Source of the DNA: JADLHS01 sp036274115
GTDB lineage: Bacteria > Verrucomicrobiota > Verrucomicrobiia > Limisphaerales > JADLHS01
Length of the DNA stretch: 39,749 nucleotides
Direction: 5' to 3'
Assembly (NCBI GenBank): GCA_036274115.1
Contig: DASUGI010000376.1
Location: 1-39,749, forward strand
Shown here: in pieces, positions 1-7,643 of the stretch
Numbering within the stretch: the stretch's first letter is position 1
Layout: every line of letters starts with the position of its first letter
Program-made: the position numbers and the translations under genes
The notes under the pieces: model-generated
Told to the model about the DNA's origin: nothing
The model's input: the letters and a program-made list of their open reading frames with translations, nothing else
The model's database searches: none

Positions 1-1335
1 GAAAAGCCGACCCGTGAAGGCCTCCGCGCGGCGCTGGAAGACCGTTTCGACGTGTATCTCGCGGAAGATGCCCGGAGCGCGATGGAGTTGATTGAGCGCG
101 AGAGTTTCGAGGTCATGCTAACCGACTTCCGGATGCCCAACGAGGACGGGTTGAAACTCATCTCCCGCGCCAAATCGCTGCCCAAACCGCCGGTTTGTAT
201 TTTGATGACGGCGTACGGTTCCGAAGAACTGGCGGTCGAAGCAATGAAACGTGGGGCCGACGACTACCTCGCCAAAGGCAGGCTGCAAATCGATGAACTC
301 GAGATGCGCATCGCCCGCGCCGTGCGGTCGCAGAAACTGGAAACGGAAAACACGTCCCTGCGCCAACAGCTCGATTCCAAGTTCGGGATGGAGAACATCG
401 TGGGCGAATCGCCCGCGATGCGCGAAGTATTCGATGTGGTGCAACAAGTCGCTCCGACGCGCGCGACGGTGTTGATCATGGGTGAAAGCGGCACGGGCAA
501 GGAACTCATCGCCCGCGCCATTCACCAACTCAGTCCCCGCGCGAAACAGCCGCTGGTGGCCGTGCATTGCGCGGCCTTGTCGCCGACGTTGCTGGAAAGC
601 GAGCTGTTCGGTCATGAGAAAGGGGCGTTCACCGGCGCCCACGAACGTCGGATTGGCCGCTTTGAGCAGGCTCAAGGCGGAACGTTGTTCCTCGACGAAA
701 TCGGCGAAATCGACGCCACTATCCAGATCAAGCTGCTGCGCTTTCTGGGCGAGCGCACTTTCGAACGAGTCGGCTCGAACAAAACTTTGAGTGCCGACGT
801 TCGATTGGTCACCGCCACCAACAAAAATCTGGAAGACCTCGTTAAGGCGGGAACGTTTCGTGAAGACCTGTTCTTCCGGTTGCGCGTTGTGGAAATCAAC
901 CTGCCACCTTTGCGCGAACGGCCCGAAGATGTGCCCTTGCTGGCGCAAAGCTTCCTGCGCGAGTTCGCCCAGGAAAACAATAAGCCCGTCAAGGATTTTA
1001 CCGCGGATGCGCTGGAAATGCTGATGAACCACAAGTGGCCGGGGAACGTGCGCGAGTTGCGCACCGCCATTGAAAGTGCCGTAGTGTTGTGTCGCGGGGA
1101 GCGCGTCTCCGCCCGCGATCTGCCGCGCACGGTGCGCTCCGAGGCCGGGCCGCCCGGTGACTCGGCCCGCGTGCTCGCCAAAAGCGATCTGACCGTCAAG
1201 GAAGCCGAAAAACAATTGATTATTCGCGCCTTGAAGGAAACGAATGGCAACCGCACACTGGCAGCCAAAAAAATCGGCATGCCGCGCCGAACGTTTCATC
1301 GCAAACTGCACACCTACCACCTCGAGGGATTTTGA
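1..1335 (+). CDS. Sigma-54-dependent response regulator, NtrC family (5' end cut by window)
   Basis: Two-component regulator that activates sigma-54 promoters when phosphorylated. The frame is open from base 1, so the start and the first 10-15 residues (with the acidic pocket) lie outside. Codon numbers are counted from base 1. The receiver domain covers about 1-115, with the phospho-acceptor Asp at 42 in LTDFRMP. The AAA+ domain covers about 130-360: Walker A GESGTGKE at 161, the sigma-54 contact loop GAFTGA at 208 and Walker B FLDEIGE with Asp232. A Fis-type helix-turn-helix ends the protein (LAAKKIGMPRRTFHRKL). All key motifs are intact. The next gene begins 3 bp downstream, so the two are probably co-transcribed. 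The partner kinase is not visible and may lie upstream. The family call is very secure; the regulon is unknown. Confidence 0.96.
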   Translation, partial: EKPTREGLRAALEDRFDVYLAEDARSAMELIERESFEVMLTDFRMPNEDGLKLISRAKSLPKPPVCILMTAYGSEELAVEAMKRGADDYLAKGRLQIDELEMRIARAVRSQKLETENTSLRQQLDSKFGMENIVGESPAMREVFDVVQQVAPTRATVLIMGESGTGKELIARAIHQLSPRAKQPLVAVHCAALSPTLLESELFGHEKGAFTGAHERRIGRFEQAQGGTLFLDEIGEIDATIQIKLLRFLGERTFERVGSNKTLSADVRLVTATNKNLEDLVKAGTFREDLFFRLRVVEINLPPLRERPEDVPLLAQSFLREFAQENNKPVKDFTADALEMLMNHKWPGNVRELRTAIESAVVLCRGERVSARDLPRTVRSEAGPPGDSARVLAKSDLTVKEAEKQLIIRALKETNGNRTLAAKKIGMPRRTFHRKLHTYHLEGF

Positions 1336-1338
1336 TTT

Positions 1339-3243
1339 ATGCCGTCTGTACAGGATTGGATTCACAAGTTTGAGCAAGGCAGTGGCCGCGGTCCGCGCCT
1401 TGTGTTCGTGGTATTGGTCGTTGCCCTTTTGATGCTCGGCTACAACTGGCGCTGCTTCCGCAACATGGGCACGCAGGAAGCCATGGACAGCGCCCAGGTC
1501 GCGCACAACCTGGCGCAAGGCCGCGGCTTCACGACCCAATTCGTCCGGCCCTTCAGCATTTACCTCGTCAAAAAGCACAACATCGATCGGTTGCAACCGA
1601 CCGAGACCGAGCCGCGCCCCGATTACGCCCAGCTCAAGGGAATGCACCCGGACCTGGCAAATCCGCCGGTGTATCCGCTGGTGCTCGCGGGACTCATGAA
1701 GGTCCTGCCCTTTCAGTATGAAGTGAATCTGAAGGACCCGTTCTGGAGCACCGCGCATCCGCGGCCCGGTGAGGAAACCCCGCCCCGAATGTTCGCCCGT
1801 TATCAACCGGATTTTCTCATCGGCTTGTTCAACCAACTCCTGCTGGTCACGATTGCCGTCCTCAGCTTTTTCCTCGCACGACGGCTCTTTGACGCCAGCG
1901 TGGCGTGGCTGTCATTGGTGCTCGTGCTTTGTTGCGAACTGCTGTGGCGCTTCAGCGTGTCGGGTCTGTCCACCATGTTGCTGATGCTTTGCTTCCTGAG
2001 CCTGATCTGGTGTTTGGTCTGGATCGAAAGTGAAGAACGCGAGCCCGTTTGGAGCCATCGCGCACAACTCTGGCTGGCCCTGGCCATCGGCGGACTTCTC
2101 GGCATCGGCACGCTCACCCGTTACGCGTTCGGATGGTTGGCGATTCCGGTTCTGGTGTATCTGGGAATCTTTTGCGCCATTCGCCGCACCCGCATCCTGC
2201 TGCTCGTTGTTGGAACCTTCCTGGTGGTGTTAACCCCCTGGATCTGGCGCAATATCGCGGTCAGCAGCACCCCCTTCGGCACGGCGGGTTACGCCATTGT
2301 GGAAGGCACCTTCGTCCTGCCCGAGAATAAGTTGCAACGCTCGCTGGAACCGGATTTCCGGGCGGTCGGGGTAAAGCCCTTTTTGTTCAAACTTGGCACC
2401 AACTCGCGGCAAATCCTCCAGGACGAATTGCCCAGGCTGGGCGGCAGTTGGATGACCGCGCTGTTTCTCACCGGGCTGCTCCTGAATTTTCGCAACCCCG
2501 CGCTCCAGCGACTGCGCTATTTCCTGCTGGCGACGCTGCTGCTCTTCATCATCGTGCAAGCCCTCGGGCGCACCCAGTTGACGGACGACTCACCGGTCCT
2601 TAACTCGGAAAATCTGTTGATCCTGACGGTGCCGCTCATCTTTGTTTTTGGTGCGGGCCTGTTCTTCCTGTTGTTGGACCAGATGAATCTCAAGCTCCGT
2701 GAGCTTCGCTATTTGATCATCGGAGTCTTTGGCGTCGTCATGTGCCTGCCCATGTTCTTTGCGTTTCTTCCCCCCAAAGTAAACCCCATCAACTATCCGC
2801 CGTACTATCCGCCGGTCATCCAGCAAAGCGGCAACTGGATGAAGCCAAATGAACTCATCATGAGCGATATCCCGTGGGCCGTGGCCTGGTACGGGGATCG
2901 CCAATGCATCTGGCTTACGGAGAATGCGGAATCCGAGTTCTTCGCGGTGAATGACTATCTCAAGCCGGTGCGCGCCCTTTATTTGACACCGGAAACCACG
3001 GACAGTCGGGTCCTCTCGGAATGGATCCGGCCGAAGGAACGCAGTTGGCCGATCTTCGTACTCGAGTTCATGATACGCAAACAGGCTCCGGCGCAATTCC
3101 CCCTCCGCTACGCCTATGGCAGCATGTTCCCGGAACAACTCTTTTTAACCGACTTTGAACGTTGGAAAGGAGACCCAACAAATCAGATCACTTCCCCCGT
3201 TGAAGAGGACTCAAATCAGAAAAATACCGAGTCGAAGCAGTGA
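1339..3243 (+). CDS. Polytopic membrane protein, GT-C (ArnT/PMT, GT39-like) glycosyltransferase
   Basis: 634 residues with a hydrophobic segment at about 20-35, a large extracytoplasmic loop, then about ten further hydrophobic segments between about 155 and 480 and a soluble C-terminal domain of about 150 residues. The motif MDSAQVAHNLAQGRGF (from residue 49) just after the first membrane segment sits where GT-C enzymes carry an acidic catalytic/metal residue followed by an A-x-G-x-G-F segment. Such enzymes move sugars from polyprenyl-phosphate donors to lipids or proteins on the outer face of the inner membrane. Donor and acceptor cannot be read from the sequence. The ATG is 3 bp after the regulator's stop. 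The family call rests on topology and the N-terminal motif, and the exact GT family is an inference. Confidence 0.7.
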   Translation: MPSVQDWIHKFEQGSGRGPRLVFVVLVVALLMLGYNWRCFRNMGTQEAMDSAQVAHNLAQGRGFTTQFVRPFSIYLVKKHNIDRLQPTETEPRPDYAQLKGMHPDLANPPVYPLVLAGLMKVLPFQYEVNLKDPFWSTAHPRPGEETPPRMFARYQPDFLIGLFNQLLLVTIAVLSFFLARRLFDASVAWLSLVLVLCCELLWRFSVSGLSTMLLMLCFLSLIWCLVWIESEEREPVWSHRAQLWLALAIGGLLGIGTLTRYAFGWLAIPVLVYLGIFCAIRRTRILLLVVGTFLVVLTPWIWRNIAVSSTPFGTAGYAIVEGTFVLPENKLQRSLEPDFRAVGVKPFLFKLGTNSRQILQDELPRLGGSWMTALFLTGLLLNFRNPALQRLRYFLLATLLLFIIVQALGRTQLTDDSPVLNSENLLILTVPLIFVFGAGLFFLLLDQMNLKLRELRYLIIGVFGVVMCLPMFFAFLPPKVNPINYPPYYPPVIQQSGNWMKPNELIMSDIPWAVAWYGDRQCIWLTENAESEFFAVNDYLKPVRALYLTPETTDSRVLSEWIRPKERSWPIFVLEFMIRKQAPAQFPLRYAYGSMFPEQLFLTDFERWKGDPTNQITSPVEEDSNQKNTESKQ

Positions 3244-3296
3244 TTCGCGGGTGTTGCGCCATTGCATTTGAACCTTGCTCCATTATCCTTCGCGCG

Positions 3297-4331
3297 ATGA
3301 TTCAAAAGATCGAAAAAGCTCCGGCCGATCCGGAGTTGCGGCGGCGGGTGATGGAACTCATCAAATACAAAGGCGGGGGAGCGAATGAAGATTCCGTTGC
3401 GGACATCATCGAGAATGCGCTCAAGCTCCTGACCGATGTCAAGGACACCGGCGACGTGCGCGTCATCCAGACCGCCGTGCGCGAACTGCGTTACGCTTAC
3501 CGGCTTTTCGCTCCGTACTCGCACATTCGGAAGGTAACCATCTTCGGCTCAGCCCGCACCGCGCCCAGCAAGCAGGAATATCAACAGGCCATTGAGTTCG
3601 GAAAGAAAATCGTCAAAGCCGGCTTCATGGTCATCACCGGTGCTGGTCCGGGAATCATGCAAGCCGGTCACGAAGGCGCCGGCCCGGAGAACAGTTTCGG
3701 CGCCAACATCCGCCTGCCCTGGGAACAAGGCGCCAACCCCGTCATCGCCCAGGACAAAAAGCTCGTCACGTTCAAATACTTCTTTACGCGCAAGCTCACG
3801 TTCATCCGTCACTCGGACGCCATTGTTCTGTTTCCGGGCGGCTTCGGCACGATGGATGAAGGCTACGAAGCCATCACGCTCATGCAAACCGGCAAGAGCC
3901 AGCTCATGCCGCTGGTACTGGTGGACCGGCCCGGCGGCACGTATTGGAAGACCTGGGACAAGCAGGTCCGCGAGCACCTGTTGCGCGACCAGTTGATTTC
4001 GCCGGACGATTTGAACCTCTACCACATCACCGACAGCGCTGACGAAGCTGTAAAAGTGGTCACCCGCTTCTATCGCAACTTCCACTCCACGCGCTTCGTG
4101 AAGGACCTCTTTATCATCCGCCTGAAGCACGCGCCGACGGATACAGCCATCGAAGCCTTGAATGAAGATTTTGCGGATATCAACGTTGGCCCGCCCATCA
4201 AGCGCATCGATCCGACGCCGGAAGAACGTGAGGACAACGATTGCCTGGATTTGCAACGCATTGCGTTTGGGTTCAACCGACGCGACTACGGCCGGTTGCG
4301 CCAGATGGTGGATGTGTTAAACGGGCTCTAG
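3297..4331 (+). CDS. LOG-family (TIGR00730-type) Rossmann protein, nucleotide 5'-monophosphate nucleosidase-like
   Basis: 345 residues. The core has FGSARTAPSKQEY near residue 83, GAGPGIMQAGHEGA, and the family signature PGGFGTMDE near residue 180, which binds the phosphate and carries the catalytic Glu. LOG-family enzymes release the base from nucleoside monophosphates; the old name 'lysine decarboxylase' is misleading. Helical extensions of about 80 residues before the core and about 110 after it make it longer than plant-type LOG proteins (about 200) and closer to the PpnN-type forms. A GTG at 3240 overlaps the previous stop, but the 19 residues it would add look non-coding (Cys-rich, unlike the family). 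ATG 3297 begins a typical charged N-terminus and was chosen. The biological substrate is unknown. Confidence 0.85.
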   Translation: MIQKIEKAPADPELRRRVMELIKYKGGGANEDSVADIIENALKLLTDVKDTGDVRVIQTAVRELRYAYRLFAPYSHIRKVTIFGSARTAPSKQEYQQAIEFGKKIVKAGFMVITGAGPGIMQAGHEGAGPENSFGANIRLPWEQGANPVIAQDKKLVTFKYFFTRKLTFIRHSDAIVLFPGGFGTMDEGYEAITLMQTGKSQLMPLVLVDRPGGTYWKTWDKQVREHLLRDQLISPDDLNLYHITDSADEAVKVVTRFYRNFHSTRFVKDLFIIRLKHAPTDTAIEALNEDFADINVGPPIKRIDPTPEEREDNDCLDLQRIAFGFNRRDYGRLRQMVDVLNGL

Positions 4332-4395
4332 TGCCGATTCCCTCGTGGTCCAATCGGTAGAGTGAGGTTGATCGATCCTGGGTAGGGCTGCTTTG

Positions 4396-4471
4396 CTCTT
4401 ACTCTTAACCTTGTTCTTAATCTTAATCCAAACGCAGAAATTAAGAATGAGATTATGATTACGATCAAGAA
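4396..4471. repeat. Degenerate TTAAGATTAAGA-type repeat with opposed arms (copy 1)
   Basis: Lies in the 188 bp between the LOG gene and the convergent ThuA gene. The left arm (4396-4429) is pyrimidine-rich (TCTTAATCTTAATCC) and the right arm (4439-4471) is purine-rich (ATTAAGAATGAGATTATG). They are imperfect reverse complements, so the stretch could fold as a long hairpin. A related direct run is found at 36429-36473 before kdsA. The rest of the gap shows nothing recognisable. Confidence 0.6.
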
Positions 4472-4519
4472 CTGGAACCTTTGACTGCCGCTTCCAATTG
4501 GACCCCGCTCGCGACTGGT

Positions 4520-5401
4520 TCAGCGACGTCCCTTGGCGTCCAGATTCTCCTTGAGTTGTTCCGGTGTCACTTTGCTTTGCACGCCGTCCGCGGGCACTTC
4601 GATTTTGGCGGTCCAGAGAATTGCGTTCAGCATCACTTTGCGGAAATCGTCATTACCCCAGTTCTCATGAAAGTGCGCACCGGTAAAACCAAAGCCGCGC
4701 CCCCCATTGGCACGCTCCGCCGCCCAAGCGACATGCTGCGGCTTGCCTTGAGCCACCATCTCACGCATCGCCGGATTACCTTCGTGCGGGCCGTCATTGC
4801 GATTCGTCGTGCTGCCATCGGGAACGGCGCTGAGAATCGGCGTCACGCCCCGCATTCCATCGCGAAAACGCATGTTGAAATACCATTCATCCCGAATCTT
4901 GAACGGCTTCACGCCGCGAGTGATTGGATGATTGGGAAACGTCTTGAAATCCGCGTCCCAATGCGGGTTCACGGACCAATGGATTTCAAACGCACCGCCC
5001 ATCCAATCCATGAATTCCTTCTGCCCCTTGTCCTTCGTCGGCTCAACGGCGTAATGAATCGCCACCAGGCCAACGCCTTTGTCCATGAGCGCGCCGATGG
5101 TTTTCAGCCTGTCCGCTTGAAGAAACGGATGCCCGCCACCGCCATCAGCGTAAATCACAATTGTCGCCGCACCCTCCAGGGCCCTGGCATCGGCCGGCCA
5201 GCCATTGGAATAAACGACCGACGTGACGCCCGGCACATCTTTCAGACAGGATTGCAGCAGCAAACAACCCGCCCGATGCTCATGTTGTCCGGGCCCATGA
5301 CTTGGCTTGCCCGCAATGAAAACAATTTTCTTGTCTGCCGCGCCGCTGTTCACTGCGGCTAACGTCAGCGCCGCCACCACTCCCATCAAGATTTTCTTCA
5401 T
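4520..5401 (-). CDS. Secreted ThuA-like protein (trehalose-utilisation family)
   Basis: 293 residues with a clear signal peptide (MKKILMGVVAALTLAAVNSGAA), so probably periplasmic. The mature part is a class I amidotransferase-like ThuA fold, with the family's GKPSHGPGQHEHRAG near the start, then YADGGGGHPF, IHYAVEP and FTGAHFHENWG. ThuA proteins take part in the breakdown of keto-derivatives of disaccharides such as trehalose and sucrose; the exact reaction of this subgroup is not settled. It is the last gene of a minus-strand trio (isomerase, DUF1080, ThuA) with gaps of 19 and 27 bp. A second ThuA gene lies at 13022-14032 but is only distantly similar, so they are not recent duplicates. Confidence 0.9.
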   Translation of the reverse strand: MKKILMGVVAALTLAAVNSGAADKKIVFIAGKPSHGPGQHEHRAGCLLLQSCLKDVPGVTSVVYSNGWPADARALEGAATIVIYADGGGGHPFLQADRLKTIGALMDKGVGLVAIHYAVEPTKDKGQKEFMDWMGGAFEIHWSVNPHWDADFKTFPNHPITRGVKPFKIRDEWYFNMRFRDGMRGVTPILSAVPDGSTTNRNDGPHEGNPAMREMVAQGKPQHVAWAAERANGGRGFGFTGAHFHENWGNDDFRKVMLNAILWTAKIEVPADGVQSKVTPEQLKENLDAKGRR

Positions 5402-5428
5402 GCTGAACCTCCTCTGCTTCCCTTACAA

Positions 5429-6511
5429 CTACTTACGCTTGTACTGGATCAATATGTCGCCGGTGCCCGGTCTCGTCTTGAAATCCCCAGGTCGCGCCGC
5501 CCCTTCTTCGAACGCGTAGCAAACGCGCATCGCGTCCTTGCTCGTGAATTCATAGATCGCCAGAACCGTCCTTCCCGCACCCGGTCCCATTTCAGGACGA
5601 ATATCCATTTGCTTCGGCGACTTCGTGGCATCCACCGTAAATGTCCCGCGATCAATTTCGCCGTCCTTATCGACTGAATATTGCCCGCCCGTCACCGTGA
5701 GCTTCAAACCTTCGTACGTATCTGAGGAAAGCGCTTCACCGTTGGCTTCCATCGAAGCAACTTCCCACGTGCCGTCCGCTGCTGCTGCTCCGGATTGCGC
5801 CGAACCGGAAAGAGTTTTGATCCGAATATCCTTAAACTGCACCGTCATCGGCGGACCGACGTGAACTTGCAACGCCAGCACCCCCGACTTCGCCGTTTTG
5901 GCTGCGTCTTCGTCGGTGACATCCACCGTCAACTTGCCATTGATGAAATGTTGCAGGTGATTGCCCTTGGCAATGACCACGTAATCATTCCAATCCTCGT
6001 TCTTGATGGCCGCCTGAATCGCATCCGAGTCGCCGACGCTGCCGACCACTTCAATCTTCGGCTTGTCTCCCTCGGCGCGCACGACGGTTTTTTCTCCGCG
6101 TTGCGCGAGAATACCGCGGCCTTGTTCTTCATAAAGAATGCCGCTGTAGCGCTTGCCGGCCTCGAAATCCGCCTGATAACCGCCCACGATCGGCCCGAAT
6201 TGTCCCTGCCGCAGTACCTTGCTGCGATACTGGATGCCGGAGTTCCCATTGACGATGCGATACGACAGTCGCAACTCGAAGTCCGCTACGTCGCCATTGG
6301 TGTAAACCAGGAAGGTGTTATGCGTCAGCTTGGGTTCAGGCTTCGTCACGCCAGTGATCGCGCCATCTTTCACCGACCAGATTTCGGCGCTGCCCGCCCA
6401 GCCGCTGAGGTCTTTGCCATTGAAGAGGGACTTGAATCCTTCTTCCGTTTCCGCCGCGTTTGCAAAGAACGAAACGCTGAGCCCCAGCGCGGCAATCAAT
6501 TTCAATTTCAT
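5429..6511 (-). CDS. Secreted DUF1080 protein (3-keto-disaccharide hydrolase family) with C-terminal TIGR03067-like domain
   Basis: 360 residues. A signal peptide (about 1-20) is followed by a concanavalin-like beta-sandwich DUF1080 domain (about 23-235) starting with the hallmark FKSLFNGKDLSGW and containing NSGIQYRS and the late FKDIRIK strand. DUF1080 members have been assigned as hydrolases or lyases acting on 3-keto-glycosides. A linker rich in Ala and Ser leads to about 110 residues beginning GTWEVASMEANGE. This matches the lipocalin-like TIGR03067 domain known from planctomycetes and verrucomicrobia, whose role is unknown. The fusion of the two domains is noteworthy. It sits between the isomerase and ThuA genes with short gaps, which supports a joint role in periplasmic keto-sugar metabolism. 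The domain calls are confident; the substrate is unknown. Confidence 0.9.
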   Translation of the reverse strand: MKLKLIAALGLSVSFFANAAETEEGFKSLFNGKDLSGWAGSAEIWSVKDGAITGVTKPEPKLTHNTFLVYTNGDVADFELRLSYRIVNGNSGIQYRSKVLRQGQFGPIVGGYQADFEAGKRYSGILYEEQGRGILAQRGEKTVVRAEGDKPKIEVVGSVGDSDAIQAAIKNEDWNDYVVIAKGNHLQHFINGKLTVDVTDEDAAKTAKSGVLALQVHVGPPMTVQFKDIRIKTLSGSAQSGAAAADGTWEVASMEANGEALSSDTYEGLKLTVTGGQYSVDKDGEIDRGTFTVDATKSPKQMDIRPEMGPGAGRTVLAIYEFTSKDAMRVCYAFEEGAARPGDFKTRPGTGDILIQYKRK

Positions 6512-6530
6512 AACTGGTTGAGTTGACGGT

Positions 6531-7376
6531 TTACCGGAGGGTTCGCTTCAAAAACTTGAGCCCTTTCACCGCAATCTCGTTCTGCGTGGGCTCAATGCGA
6601 CGCCAGATCGCCGCTGCGCGCGCAATCACTTTCACATCGGTTGTAAACGACTCGATAACGACATTGCCATCGTAGCGAATCTCCTTGAGGGCCTTGGCGA
6701 TGGACTTCCAATCAATGTGATCGTTGCCCGGCGTGCCGCGGTCGCTGCCGCACGCGTGGAAATGCGCCAGATGTTTGCCGGCCTTGCGGATCGCGTCGCC
6801 CTGGTGCTTTTCCTCGATGTTCATGTGGAACGTGTCCAGGTGCAGCTTCAGCGCCGGACTGCCCACGTCCTTGATCATTTTCAAACCTTGATCGCACGTG
6901 TTGATGAAATCCGTTTCGAAGCGGTTCAACGGCTCGAGGCAGACCAGCTTGCCGCGCTTCGCTGCGTAGGCACAAAGCTTCCTCAGATTCTTTACCACCG
7001 TGGCCCACTGCTTCTTGTATTCAGCCGGCGGCACGGCATCCGCGCGACCCACGGCCGAATATTCCGGCCCGATGAGCGAGGGGCAATCCAGCACGACCAT
7101 CTGGTCAATGATCTTCATCATGTAGTCCAGGCCGGTCTTTTGTTGCTTCGGTGTGCCGCGCAAATCCCGGTCCGGTCCCATGCACGCGCAGACCGACCCG
7201 CAGATGAGTCCATTGCGATCCAACTCACGTTTCACGTGCGCGGGGTCGATGTGCGACGGGTCTTCAATCGCCAGCTCCACGGAGTCGAAGCCCCATTTCT
7301 TGAACTGCTTGAATAATTTAGTGCTCGAATTGTCGAACGGTGACGTAAACAGGAAAGTGTTGATGCCGAATTTCAT
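6531..7376 (-). CDS. Sugar phosphate isomerase/epimerase-like TIM-barrel protein (AP endonuclease 2 fold)
   Basis: 281 residues starting MKFGINTFLFTSPF. The barrel shows FDSVELAIEDPSHID, CLEPLNRFETDFINT with the metal-binding Glu, LHLDTFHMNIEE (Asp and His ligands), HFHACGSDRG and VVIESFTTD (final Glu). This Glu/Asp/His/Glu set binds a divalent metal in the xylose-isomerase-like superfamily. Related enzymes are sugar or keto-sugar epimerases, and some recently described relatives eliminate 3-keto-glycosides. There is no signal peptide, so it is probably cytoplasmic. The frame stays open upstream to 8333, but that part runs antisense through the divergent gene and the repeat; ATG 7376 begins the conserved beta-1 strand. 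It is the first gene of the trio. Confidence 0.9.
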   Translation of the reverse strand: MKFGINTFLFTSPFDNSSTKLFKQFKKWGFDSVELAIEDPSHIDPAHVKRELDRNGLICGSVCACMGPDRDLRGTPKQQKTGLDYMMKIIDQMVVLDCPSLIGPEYSAVGRADAVPPAEYKKQWATVVKNLRKLCAYAAKRGKLVCLEPLNRFETDFINTCDQGLKMIKDVGSPALKLHLDTFHMNIEEKHQGDAIRKAGKHLAHFHACGSDRGTPGNDHIDWKSIAKALKEIRYDGNVVIESFTTDVKVIARAAAIWRRIEPTQNEIAVKGLKFLKRTLR

Positions 7377-7441
7377 GGTGAATCGTTTTGGGGACACTAG
7401 CCAAGTCGTGGAGACGGCAAAAGCAATTTTTCGTCGGTCCC

Positions 7442-7586
7442 GTAGCGGCGGGCATCCTGCCTGCCGTAGAGCCGGGCTTCCAGCCCGGCGGCAAACCGTG
7501 GACAACACCAAGCTTCGACACTGCGTGGGCTGGTCACAGGCGGCCGGGAAGCCGCCCTCTACATCAGGCAAGGATGCCTGAGGCAA
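7442..7586. repeat. R1 palindromic element, copy a (GTAGCG-type, RAYT-associated)
   Basis: Lies in the 267 bp between the divergent isomerase and dehydrogenase-like genes. It starts GTAGCGGCGGGCATCCTGCC, has the CCGGGCTTCCAGCCCGG hairpin, and ends with CTCTAC and a degraded right hairpin (ATCAGGCAAGGATGCCTGA). It matches the copies at 29069-29237 and 29925-30091 but is shorter (145 against 167-169 bp) and has lost the CGCTAC end. Promoters for both operons must lie within or beside it. No clear promoter motif was seen. Confidence 0.85.
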
Positions 7587-7643
7587 TGAAATGACTATTT
7601 GTTCCCGCTTGCGCATTGCGCCGCGTTTCCCGAGCCTTGAACC

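Noticed and set aside
118..1836. 572-codon frame antisense to the response regulator
   Set aside because: Mirror frame of a gene with all motifs intact; composition is typical of antisense frames in GC-rich coding DNA.
4340..4390. tRNA-like stretch (GGTCCAATCGGTAGAG)
   Set aside because: The D-arm-like motif is suggestive, but no acceptor stem, anticodon stem or T-arm (TTCGA) could be fitted around it.
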